DNA of 64,000 nucleotides from Paratrimastix pyriformis (taxonomy: Eukaryota; Preaxostyla; Paratrimastigidae). Under the pieces are notes generated by a model, which was not told the origin of the DNA, did not search any database, and worked only from the letters and a program-made list of their open reading frames with translations. Made by a program: the position numbers and the translations under genes. The stretch spans positions 229,001-293,000 of the forward strand of contig JAPMOS010000006.1 of assembly GCA_027972325.1 (NCBI GenBank), read 5' to 3'. Below, piece after piece: positions 22,426 through 40,729 of this stretch (position 1 is its first letter; the number at the start of each line of letters is the position of its first letter).

Positions 22426-23543
22426 ACGGGGGTCGAGAGACCTCAACGGGTTTCGGGCCCAAGACGCCACCTTGCGACTTTGTTTTGGTTTATCGTTCGG
22501 TGCAAGCGTCGCCCGCTTGCGTTGCGTCCATGCAATGAGAGAAAAAAGGGAGGGGAACAGGAAGGGAGGACAACCGAAAGAACGCTGATGAGGTCGAAGG
22601 GGAGGAGACAACGCAACGCAGGAGGGAACGGACAACGTGTGGGGGGTCGCGTCGGGTCGGGGTCGGCAAAATCCCCGCCGGACGAAGAGAAGACGCACCA
22701 ACACCAACAGCCAACACCAACAGCCAACACCACACCAACACCACACCAACACCACACCAACACCACACCAACAAACGGGAGGGAAAAAACAGGAAAAGCA
22801 TGGGGGGAAAAACGCATTGCAAATCAGCAACAGGAGTGGAAGGAACGGAAGTGGAGTGGCTTCGTTGGGTCGGGCCACGCGGGATAGGTCGAGCAGGGGA
22901 GGGCAGGGAGGACGGAACGAGAAAACCCACGAGGCGAGGGCCAGAGGAGTGAGGCGAGGAGAGGAGAGGAGACGACGGAGAGACAGATACGACCGGAAGA
23001 GAAGTGCAGCACAGCGCAGCAACACCGTGGACAAGCGACTTCCACGAGGGGCGAGAAAAACCCCAAGAAAAACTTGGCCCGAAGGCGAAAAGGAAGGAAG
23101 TTTGGGGGTGGGGGGGGGGGGGGATGACAGGAACGGGAACGGATCGAGGGAAGCAGGCGAGGGAGGTGGAAAGGGGTCAACAGAGAGCATAACAGGCCCG
23201 TTCGAGAGATCTGCTGCGTGCCAAGGCCCATGGGGGAGCGGAGTGCAGAGGGAGGGGAGGCAGAGGGAGAATCGAGAGAGTGTGCCGTGAAGAGAAGTCT
23301 CCTCATGCCGCATGTGGTGTGGGAGAGACGAGGGGATGGGAAGAGGCGGGATGGGGGGCGAGGGGATGAAGAGGGGGACGAGAAACAACAACAAAAACGC
23401 GGCAGCAAACGGCCCGCGGATTGAGCGGGCCAATCGGCGAGGGATAGAAAAACGCGCCACGGCCCATGTGGGTGGGGGCAGCGCACGGGGGGTGGGATCA
23501 TAAATCAATGCACCATCGATCATTCGGCGGTCGTCATCGTCTC
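22426..23543. other. Intergenic region, no gene supported
   Basis: This 1.1-kb stretch lies between two stop codons (GNAT + and VWA/AT-hook -). It holds a CCAACACCACA-type short tandem repeat at about 22697-22771 and a G homopolymer near 23108-23122. Long reverse-strand open frames here are Pro/Ser/Arg-rich, without domains, and are best explained by base composition. Confidence 0.6.
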
Positions 23544-26500
23544 TCACATGGGTGGCTCGGCCGAAGGGTGTTCGGCGGGGGCCCCCGTCGATGCCAATGG
23601 GGAGTCGTTCGTGGGCGGCGTGGGGGCAGATGGGGGTGATGGTGATGGCGGTGATGGTAGTGATGGTGGGGTGTGTGTGGACACGGGAGAGGCCGGTGCT
23701 GGAGCCGGCGCGGGAGCCGGCGCGGGAGCCGGTAATGGGGCCGGTTCAGGGGCAAGAGTCGGAGCGGACGCGGTTGGCGCGGGAGCCGGCGCGGGAGCGG
23801 GTGGGGGCGAGAGGGGCGCCATGGGCACCAGATCGTCGTCGTCGAGGCCCTCCATGGCCGGGATGAGCGAGGTCATGAGCTCCACCTCGGAGAGGCTGGG
23901 CGAGGGGGTGGGCATGGGGGCCGGAGAGGGGCTGCTCGGTGGGGGGGCCGGGCTGGCCGGGGGGACGGGGAGCGGCTGGGGGGTGGCGGAGCGAGGCTGG
24001 GTCATGTGGAGCCGTCGGCGGGGCGACAGATTGCCGGGGATCGGTGGAAGCTGGGGGTCTTCCGTGGCGGGGACCGAGGGAACAGCCGCCGCCTGGGCCT
24101 GGGCCTGGGCCTGGGCCTGGGCCTGGGCCTGGGCCTGGGCCTGGGCCTGGGCGGGAGCAGCTGCCGCGGACGCTTGTTGGAGAGGAGCCGGGCTGGGGGT
24201 TTGGGGGACGGGCGAGGGGGTCGTCGGCGGGGAGGTCGTCGATGCTGCCGTGGGTGTGGGGGTCGGGAGCGGGTACTTGCGGGGGCGCCCGCGCTTGCGT
24301 TTGACGGGGGTCGCGGGGGCACCCGAAGCGCCGGGAGCGGGCACACCGCCCGGAGGAAGGGCGGGCACCACGACGACGCTGCCAGTAGGAGCTGCAGTTG
24401 TGATTGCTATTTCTGCCGCTGCCACCGCTGCCGCTGCCGCTGCCGCCGTGGGCAGGGGGGTCGGGGCGGGGGAGACGGAGAGGCTGCTGGTGGATGTGCT
24501 CGAGCTGGAGCTGACCCGGCTGCGGCGGGTGGTCCCAGGCGGGTAGAGGCGCGGTCGGCCGGGACCCCGAGTCCGTGGGCGGCCCCGACCGCGCGTCCGG
24601 GCACCGCGTGGGCGACCCCGGGCCCCGTGGCCTCGGGTGCGCATGGGCCGGAAGTCAGTGTCGTTCAGGTCGCCCTCGTGGGGCTCGGTCTCGATGGCCT
24701 CCGTGCCGTCGTCCTCCTCCTCGGGGGCCGCGGCCTCCTCGGGTTCCAGCGGCTCGAGCCGGGCTGCGGCAGCGGCGGCCGAGGAAGCAGGGCGCTCGGT
24801 GCTCTCGCCGCTGCTGGTGGGGCTCGCCAGCTCCTCCTCCTCCTCCTCGGCGGCGCTTGTGGATGCAGCGCCGCTCTTCCGCGGGACGGGCGAGGTCACG
24901 CGGGCGCGGGTGGTCCGGCTGCGCAGAGCGCGCCGTCGTGTGGGGCGCCCCTCGAGCTCCGAGTCGACGTCGATGGCGGGGCCCTCGCCGCCCTCGGCCA
25001 GCGAGAGCAGGGCGCCCGTCTTGGCGGCCCGGATGGGGGCCGTCGAAGGGACCGCGGCCGACGAGGGATGCCGAGCGCTGCGGCGGGCCGCGCTACCGGT
25101 CGGGGAGGTGGGATGCATCGTGAACTCGACCCCGGCTGCCGCGGCAGGCGGGGGCGTGGCTGCGCTGCTGCCGGTGGACGGGCTCTTCCTGACCCTGGGA
25201 GCAGGGCTCGGTGCGGGCACGATGCCATGGGCGGGTGAGGTGCGGCCCAGCCCGGCGGCGGGCTCAGGGACGGCACCCGAATCGAGGTCGGTGGTCGAAG
25301 TGGTGGGCGAGGCGCTGCGCGACGGGGGCCCGCGCTCGTGCTGCTGCTGTGGGGGCGCGGGCTTCTGGGGGCGCGAAGCGGCTGCCTGCAGGCTGGTCAG
25401 GACGGGGGGCGGCCGGGCGGCCGCCAGGCTGGGGCCCCCGCAAGAGGCCCCAACAGCCAGGGCCGTGGGGGCGGTGAGAGCCTTGATGATGGGGCTGGGG
25501 GCCAGCAGGGCCGGCTCGTCCACGTCCGACAGCGGGTCACTGTCGTTCAGGGCCTCCGCGAGGGGCTTGTGGTGGTGGTAGCAGAGCGAGTGTGGGTCGG
25601 GGCGCCGGGGCCGCAGGGCGACGGCCGCCAGGGGGCCGCCGTGGCGAATCTGGCGCAGGTGGGCGGCCGAGGCAGCAGCAGCAGCAGCGGCGGCGGCGGT
25701 GGGTGCGGGGCTGGCCGAGCGGGAGCTGCTGGTGGTGGTGAAGCTCATGTCGAGGCCGTCGCCCTCGGGTGCGCTCAGGGGAGTGGGCGAGATGGGCGTC
25801 CGCGAGGCCGACCGCGGGGGGGCGGCTGACACGGTCCGTGGGGGCGGCGAGGGCGACCGGGCGGCTCGGGCGGCCGCGGCAGCAGCAGCGGTAGTGGAGC
25901 GCTTCCGGGGCCGACCGGGTGCCTTGGGGGTGCGACGGGTTCGTGGGGGCCGTCCGCGGGGCCGGCGGGCCGGGATGGGCTGGTGGGCGGGCGACTTGGC
26001 GGCGAGCTCTTCCGCGGAAGGGGCGTGCGCCGGGGACAGTGGCGGCTCGCTGGCTTCGGTGGACGGGGCAGCGGCAACCTCGCCAGCCACCCCGACCAGG
26101 AAGGGGGTCGGAGGGAGCATGGACGGGGGCGTCGGAGGCCGGGGGGAGGCTGCCGATGGGAGGCTGACCGGCGCGGGCGAAGGGCAGGCGCTCGGCGCGG
26201 GGCTGACGGCCTCCCGACCGGCGAGGGCGCCGAGAAGGCTCGCCGCAACAACCAGCTGCTGCGGGGTGATCACGAGGGGGGCCTGAGGGGGCGGGGGCGA
26301 GGGCACGGCCACCACCGGCGAGGGCGGCGGGGTCGGGATGGGGCTCGGGGCCATTGGGATGACCGGTGAGAGGGGCAGGGCCGAGCGGGAGAAGGGCAGC
26401 GTGGGGAAGCGCAGAAGCCCGGCCATCACCGCGGCGGTGGCAGAGGCCAGGGTGGGCTGCTGGGGGAAGATGGACACCTGAGGGGCCGCGGACAGGGCGG

Positions 26501-29133
26501 GGACGGCCGGCGGGGCGGGCGAGGCCGACCCAGGGCGCGGGATTTGGAAGAGAGGCGGCGGGGTGAGCGGCTGGATGGCCGAGGCGGATGGGGGCGGCTT
26601 AGCCGCAGGTGGCGGCATCAAATTGCTGGGCGTCGGCGGCCGCTGCGACTCGGTCTCGGTGGCCGCGGGAGGCGGAGGCACCGCAGCCGCAGGGGCGGGG
26701 GGAAGCCCAGGGGCGGGCGAGGCGCTCCCGGCGTCGGGAAAGCCCAGAAGAAGGCGCAGCATGGGATGCTCCTCCAACTATGGGGACGAAAGCGGGCCAT
26801 ACACATGATCACCAGGGTGGGAAGGTGCCCCCCCACACACACACACACACAGATCCCCATCCCGCTAATGACAAGACAGACGTTGGTCTCGCCTGCCATG
26901 TGCATCTCCGCCCAGAGGCGCCGCTGGGCGGCCGCCAGGAACTCGCTCTGGGTGAGGGGGCACGAGGGCGGCTTGAGCTCCCACCGGCGGGTGATGTGGA
27001 GCGCCTCCAGGAAGTGCACCAGCGCCACCATCTTCCGGATCGAGGGCGACGTGTACAGCGAGTGGGACGGCAGGTCGGGGTTTCCGAAGGTGTTCTCACT
27101 AAAAGAGGAGAGAGGATGATGGGAAAGGGGCAGGAGCGCGGGGCGAGAGCCTTGGCTGGGCAGCAGGACTGGACGACAAAGCCAGAACAGAAGGGCGGCT
27201 GAGGACGGACTGCACGAGGGGCGGGACAAGAAGGCTGGTCGGCTGCTCGTGTGCAATTCCCACCATATCCGTCCAGCGGGCCACCAGGTTGATGCGCTCG
27301 CCGTCCAGGGGCTTCGCGCAGACCAGGCTAAGCAAGGCGAGGAAAGTGACGATGGGACTTCCATTCTCGGGTGCGATGCCGACGACAGACCTGAGGAGGA
27401 TCATGCGGTTGGTGGGCAGCGCCCGGAGGCCTCCGTGGGTGGCCACCATGACCGTGGCCAGGGAGAAGCGGGTCGGGGTGAGGGTCTGCGGGGTGACCGG
27501 CTTGGCGGATGTGGGGGCCCCGGGGTGGTGTCCCGGGTCGATCTGCTCGTTGAGCTGGTTGTACTCCAGCTCGGGGGTGCCGAACCCGAAGCCGAATGTG
27601 ATCGGCTCGCCCTCGTCCTGCCGGCCGACGTCCAGCGAGAAGTGGTGGATGACGGGCACCAGGGTGGGCAGCACCCCCAGCACGATGAGGTCCCGCAGGC
27701 TGGCCGTGCCGGGCAGGCACATGTAACTGCAGCAGGGCATCTTGAGGAGCGGCACCACGAAGCCCGGCTGGTAGTCGGCCCCCATGGAGACCACCGTGGT
27801 GAAGATGGCCGGGCCGTCCATGCCCAGGGCAAACCGCTTGATGATGACCAGCAGGTCCTTCTCCGTTCGGGAGATGGTCGGACCATCGGGTGGGTCGGGG
27901 GTCGTCAGGAGGATGATGCGCCGATGGCGGCTCTCGTAGTTGCGAGATGGCGACCGGAGCGACTGGGGGGGGGGGGGTTGGGGGATGAACCGATTGGAAA
28001 TCTCCAGCTCGAACCACAGACCTCGAAAAAAAGGCGCTGGCTTGTGCGCATGGCGTCCACGTAATTCCTGGAGGAGTACAACGGGACGCTGGAGAGCAGC
28101 GTGTCCAGGGCGCTCTCGGAATGCTCATGAACAAGCCGCAGAGAGACGACCACCTTGTTCATGGAAACCAGGCCCATTCTGATTTGTGGTGGGTGGGGCG
28201 GTGAGGTCCTCGTGAAGAGTACCCAACAGACCGATCTGCAGGACGGAGTTGTTGAAACAGGGCGCGCACAAAGGTGAGGGCCGCATCTAGTTTGGAGTAC
28301 TCACCCGCACGGAGGGGAGTTTGCATGGCACTATGGAAGAAGGCACGTTGTTGCTGACTGTGTGCGACTGCGTCATGTGCAGACAGGGAAGAGTCGATAA
28401 TAACCACCGTGTCGATGGGCGGGCTTACATTGATTCCGACACCCTCGTATCTATGTCCCAAGGAGTTAAAAAAAAAAAACACCAAGAAAAGGGGCAGACT
28501 TCGAGTTAAATTGAAGACCCAGAAAGTAGTGGAGACTTCCCAGCGAATAGGATCCAGACAATGAGTAGTTGCAGGCAAAGACTTCATTTGTCGGAGCTGA
28601 AAGAGAAAAATAAAAAAATAGGGTAAATTCAAGACGAAATGCGAAGATCCTCCCAAAGAGCTGGCGTGGAATGTGGAATTAATTCATGGAATAGTGAGAG
28701 TCGGCATCAAAAATAATGGCAAAGAATCCAATAACAGGAACATTGTAATATAACAATAATGATTTAAAATCGGTAATCGGGAGGGAGCAGAAAATGGGAA
28801 CGCACGCCATGCCCACCCCATCAAAAAAGGAGGGAAGCTCAAACAAACCTTGAGGATAAGCGATAGATTGAAGGACGTGTGATACTGGAGCGAATTCCGG
28901 TGTAGTCGTCGTTCTATGGAGAAGAGTCACATCCATGGACGGTGAGTCCAAAGGGATTTTTGGAATTTTTGAATGGGTCTAATCGGGCCCCCGTGAAATG
29001 GACGGACTTTGGGTCTAATGCTTTCATTGAGCAAGCGTGGAACAAAGGCACACGCCTGCTTTTGTTCAGATGGCCCAGGTGGATAGAGACCATGCCGTAC
29101 GGAAATTTGAATGTCGTGATCTCCCGAGACCAT
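23544..29133 (-). CDS. VWA-like domain plus AT-hook DNA-binding protein
   Basis: The likely start is ATG 29133 (MVSGDHDIQISVRHGLYPPG). After a GTCCGT intron comes THSKIPKIPLDSPSMDVTLL. A VWA-like fold follows: PPIDTVVIIDSSLSAHD (28390-28440), where DSSLS fits the MIDAS motif DxSxS; then SKLDAALTFVRALFQQL, NKVVVSLRLVHEHSESAL, HRRIILLTTPDPPDG and MDGPAIFTTVVSMGADYQPG. After further mixed regions (27100-27700, 26890-27090), a long exon (26777-23544) is low-complexity Pro/Ala/Ser with AT-hooks: RRPRGRPPRTRR, RGRPRTRGPGRPRL and KRKRGRPRKYP. It also has an Ala-Gln run (24090-24155) and an acidic patch. AT-hooks bind the minor groove of AT-rich DNA. I know no family with this pair, and the exon path at 28450-28620 is uncertain. 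It is probably a chromatin protein. Confidence 0.7.
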
Positions 29134-29539
29134 CGCTTCGGCTTCGATGAAAACACGTGATGTTCCCGCTACAGCTTTGAATTGTCCTTTTGGCCGAAGT
29201 GGCACTTTTCTCTCAAATCTTCCTCAGATCCGAGCCCTCTCAATTCGCAAAAGCAACCCCAGGCTGCCGCCACAAAATGTTGTCACGAAGAAGACATTTG
29301 ATCCCTCGTCGTCCTGGTGTTTTTCTCCGCACTCTGCTGCAGAGATCGGGGCTCACTTCTCAAATTTCCCCTTTGCGTTCTCATGCCGTCTTCTTCGCGC
29401 ACAACAGCAACTCCACAAAAGGAAAGATTGATGATGTCTGCTGTGGTGGCTAGAAGAGAGGGATCGAACACATTACCCCGTCTCCATGCCCCTTGCCGGA
29501 GTTCGAGACGTCGCACTTTTATGAGGTGTTGAAGAGCGG
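29134..29539. other. Divergent intergenic, no gene seen
   Basis: This AT-richer spacer lies between the VWA/AT-hook gene start and a weak plus-strand gene. Short open frames on both strands show no recognisable domain or splice-supported continuity. Confidence 0.5.
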
Positions 29540-30090
29540 ATGGCGCAGCCAGCTTTCCGCATTGTACTTAACAATCGCACCAATGAACGTATTTATGCCA
29601 CCCATTTGTGGGTTAGCACTGCCAGGTCGGGTATGCTCCCACGATTCACAACCTACCCGGCATCATTCAGCCTCCCGCAAATCACTGAGACGGCTCCGCG
29701 AGCCACGAGTCAGGTGCTTTGTCTGACTCGGTTTGGCACAGACATCACAGGTCGCCTGGGAAAACGTCGGAAAAGCGCCCATTCCAGCTTCTAGGCACGG
29801 CGACGTTCCGCATTGGAGAGACAGGATGTTTAGTCACCTGCGACTATTATTTACCACTCTCTGGAGAGCCGAGTTTAACGGCAGAGACAAACATTCCGCG
29901 TTTTTTTGTCGAAGTGCTTGTCCGTGACAACGAGGCTCAAGTGACCGTTGTCGATGCCGCCCGGGGGAACAATGAACCAACACCATCACCATCACTGGCC
30001 TTACGTACCCCCGCGCCCTCTCCAGGTCACGTGCTCCAACCAGAAAAGTCGCCCTTTCCTGCGACAAAAGAGGAAGCTGGCATTGAATAA
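29540..30090 (+). CDS. Hypothetical protein, beta-strand-rich, exon structure unresolved
   Basis: I do not recognise it. A first segment from ATG 29540 reads MAQPAFRIVLNNRTNERIYA. A second, in another frame, reads LLGTATFRIGETGCLVTCDY and continues to FFVEVLVRDNEAQVTVVDAA, ending at 30090. Both look like real, strand-rich protein, so an intron probably joins them. A GTCGGG donor near 29625 and CAG acceptors near 29667 and 29750 are candidates, but none gives one clean frame. The DNA is AT-richer than most of the window, as at other gene starts. Confidence 0.35.
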
Positions 30091-30257
30091 GAACGTGTTC
30101 TCAGCATCAACAAGGAGAGTTCATCGCATTGGAAACCCCGGTAAGGCGGCAAGAAGAGCCAAGGCAGTTTGCGGATCGACTTTGGCTGCGGCAAGCGCTT
30201 GATCCAACGGCACCCCCTGATCATTATCATGAGAAAAAAGTGGGCGGGATGGAGAAC

Positions 30258-31400
30258 TCAGACCCGTCCTGCTGCAAGAAGAAGCTCGTCCAACAGTTCC
30301 TTGGGGATCGGAGGCGGCTGCTGTCCCTGTGGCTGGGGCGGCATGGGTAATGGGACCACCGGAGGAGGGGCCATGACCGGTGGCGGTTGGGGGGCAACAA
30401 CTGGGGGCCCCAGCAGCCTGGTGATCTCAGCCATCAACTGATCGGCCGAGGCACCGGATGGTGGAACAGGGACGGGGGCGCCCATCGGGCCGGGTGGAGG
30501 GAGACTGGCCTGATAGTGTTCCAGCTGGTACTTGTGCAAGGCAGCCTGGGAGGGAGAGTCACATGAATGTGCCGCTCGTTGTTCAGAGCCAGACCTGGTA
30601 CTCTGCGAGTTCTTCAATGTCTTTCCTGTGGCGCTGTAGCAGGGCCTCCCGCTGGGCCTTGTTAAGATTCTCCTGCTCGCGCCACCTCAGGGCGAACTCA
30701 AACTCCAGGGTCCCTGGCTGTGCCATGTGGGGAGGTGCCTGTCCAGCAGACGGGATGAAGGTGGGGGTGAGCTCCAACTGCCCGGGGGAATCAGACCATG
30801 CCCGCCAGCTTCTGGAGATGAGCGGCCGGGAGATCGGTGAGCAGGAACCCGACATCGTCGTCCTCCTAAAGGGGGGGATCGGGTCAATCGAATGCTCAGT
30901 CGCGAACAAACCGCTCGTGCAGGCTCGTATCGGACGGGTTTTGTGGACCGGTCCAGGATGAGCAGCTCGCGTGAGGCCATGGCCTGCTGGAAGCCCTCGA
31001 CTGTGGAGAAAACCACAAATCCGTACCCTTTGCTCTTTCCCGTATTTGGATCGATCACGACGATGGCTTGCTCCACCGGGCCAAAGAGCTGGAAGCCCTG
31101 CCGGAGGCGTGCCGTGGTGACTGTGGGCCCGAGTTCGGTCACCCACAATGTGTTTGGATTTGGTGCCCATCGCGGAGTGATGGGAACCGAACTGCCCGGG
31201 AAGCTGACTCCCCTGAGGCGGTCTTTGGCTCGGATCGCCGCAAGCTGGTTGGCGAAGGTGACGATGGCGGAAAGCACGGATTCTCTTCGAATATCAATTT
31301 GTGCGATCTCAAACCCTTGGGATTCGAGAAAGCTCCTGATCTGCTTATCTGTTACTTCTTTGGGCAGATCGTGCAGCACGAGACTGCGCGAAGGCAACAT
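30258..31400 (-). CDS. DBHS-family RNA-binding protein (NONO/SFPQ/PSPC1-like)
   Basis: DBHS proteins dimerise and bind RNA and DNA in transcription, splicing and nuclear bodies. The start is ATG 31400 (MLPSRSLVLHDLPKEVTD). RRM1 covers about residues 5-75. RRM2 follows (NTLWVTELGPTVTTARLRQG, then FGPVEQAIVVIDPNTGKSKG, YGFVVFSTVEGF). After an intron (GTCCGA...TTAG), the NOPS-like region reads DDDVGFLLTDLPAAHLQKL and then MAQPGTLEFEFALRWREQEN and LNKAQREALLQRHRKDIEEL. This parallels the animal FAQPGxFE(F/Y)EYAxRWK segment and the start of its coiled coil. The coiled coil is shorter than in animals. The tail is Pro/Gln-rich with PPIPKELLDELLLAAGR and stops at 30258. Introns start GTCCGA, GTCTGA and GTCTGG. 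The order RRM-RRM-NOPS-coil and the AQPGTLEFEF motif make this a firm call. Confidence 0.82.
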
Positions 31401-31466
31401 AGATAAGATATCGATAATAACCTTGGTAATATACGCAAGCCCTCGATCGGCCGGCGCACTTGGGGG
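31401..31466. promoter_or_regulatory. Short AT-rich bidirectional promoter region
   Basis: These 66 bp separate the DBHS (-) and CDIN1-like (+) start codons. The DBHS-proximal half is AT-rich (AGATAAGATATCGATAATAA), unlike the GC-rich gene bodies. Confidence 0.4.
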
Positions 31467-32803
31467 ATGCGTTTTAGTGTGTACGCTGACCTCATTCGGG
31501 AAACTGACCGAATCCCCATCGATGCTGATGAATCTGTTGTGGCAGAGTTGGCTGAATCTCGTGGCATCGAGCCGGAGAGCCTGATTGCTGCCCGCATTCT
31601 CAGAGTGCTCGACCGGATCAGGCAGTACAGCAATTTACATTTTCGTCAAGCTCAAGAGTATTGGCAGAATTTTGAAGCAGGCGAGAAACCCATCGAATTA
31701 TGTCTGTCTCTTGATTTGATGTTCCTCCTCGCATCATCACGCGTCATCCAGCTCGGAGGATCAATTTCCCCCCAATGATGGTAGCTCGTTTCTTGATATC
31801 TGGGTATCTCCAGGGGCAGGGCAAAGATAAGCAGGAAGCCCGCAAGATGGAGACCGCCTTCGCCCGGGACCCGGGCCTCATTACGCATCCCCGACTGAGG
31901 GAGGCCGTGGACGAGTGTCGAAGATGCGATCGTTTCAGTTCCCCCGCCTCCAGTCTGTTCAAGTACGTGTATTCCCCTCATTTTCCTGGCATAGCCCAAT
32001 TTCGGCTCTCGCTGGGCCGGGAGCATGAGATCCTGCTCGAAGAGCTTCTCCGGTCGCTCGGTGTTCCGTTTTCTACCGAGAATGACCTCCGAAGAGAAGT
32101 CTGCACCGACTCGTTTCCCCAATGGCACTGATGGTTCTCCCAGGGTTTCACTAAAACACCCGATATCAGATTGCTGGTGCCCATTGCGGTCGGAATCACA
32201 GAAGACGAAGCCGCCCTCTACGGTGGTCTGCCACTCGGATCATTACCCCCCCCCCCCCCCCCCCCGTGCTCATATCACCTTCCCCGACGCACTTTCCCTC
32301 GCACCTTCCAACCCTCCCTCCGCCTCCTCTTCCGACGCCACTTCCTCTTCAGACGTCCCGTCCGACACGTCCAGCGAATTGAATGCGTCTATGCAAGCCA
32401 TCCTCGAAGCGGATCCGGCCAGCCCTGGCCTTCCCCTGCCCGCCCTTCCGCCCGGGCCGCCTCTTCGATGGCATGTGATCAATTGGATCGATAGCAAGGC
32501 GAACTTTGGCGACCTGTCGCAGTTCGAGCAGAACGTGGGTCAGTTTGAGGGCTACCTGAACCGATACGGGGCAGGCCTCACCATTTTTTGGTCTGCCCCG
32601 TTTGTGTGTTTACTGGGCTCGTTCACTCCCCCCTGCGCAGGTTTGATTTTGTGGACGAACTCAACGCCATCGTGAGGAGTCGAACGCAAGGAGAGCTGAT
32701 CTTTGTCCGAAAATTCCCGAAGCACGTCGTAAAATTGAACATAACGGAAAGTATCCCTCCCCCACCCCCGGATCCCGCCGCCAAGTCGACGAGGACAACC
32801 TAG
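31467..32803 (+). CDS. CDIN1: CDIN1 (C15orf41)-like PD-(D/E)xK nuclease
   Basis: Human CDIN1 partners codanin-1 and is linked to congenital dyserythropoietic anaemia; the family has a predicted PD-(D/E)xK nuclease fold. The start is ATG 31467 (MRFSVYADLIRETDRIP). A GTCTGT...CCAG intron joins IEL to SRRINFPPMMVARFLISGYL, matching the APSLMARLILERFL segment of the human protein. Then come GREHEILLEELLRSLGVPF and ENDLRRE, and after a GTCTGC intron GFTKTPDIRLLVPIAVG, which carries the first catalytic Asp (TPD). The core WIDSKANFGD supplies the DxK pair near 32490-32515, and GYLNRYGAGLTIFW joins across GTCTGC...GCAG to FDFVDELNAIV. It stops at 32803. The exon path at 32225-32400 is unclear. Catalytic residues look intact. 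Confidence 0.88.
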
Positions 32804-32961
32804 AATAGCCATGCGGCTCCGGCAATCACATCATCGAGCAAGTGTCAACGCTCCAAGAACCACAAACACAATATAAAGCGGAGCCGATCGGGAGATGACA
32901 GGAAGAATCTCTGACTTTATTGAATTTCGTCAGCGCCTGCCTTCCCCCGTACCCATGGGCG

Positions 32962-40504
<7,543 letters not shown>

Positions 40505-40729
40505 ACCCGGACGCAAGGGGGAGGCGCGAGATGAACACTGTTGCCGATCTCGTTTAATGCAGCTCCGCAATCGCCTCAAAGCTGCAGACGAGAGCAATGT
40601 AACTCCAACAGTAAAACTGTTCCCTCGACCCAACCGGCCAGAGGCGAAGTGTGAAATGCCGGGTTGGGTCCTGTCCGGGGGTACTGTTAACAAAATTTGA
40701 TTGAATTTGTTTTTTTGAACCGGCGCTCG

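Noticed and set aside
22057-23547. 496-residue reverse-strand frame
   Set aside because: Pro/Ser/Arg-rich with no domain, overlaps the GNAT 3' exons and depends on base composition.
28397-28413. A 17-nt intron after DSS in the VWA-like domain
   Set aside because: Reading through keeps DSSLS, the expected MIDAS motif, and an open frame.
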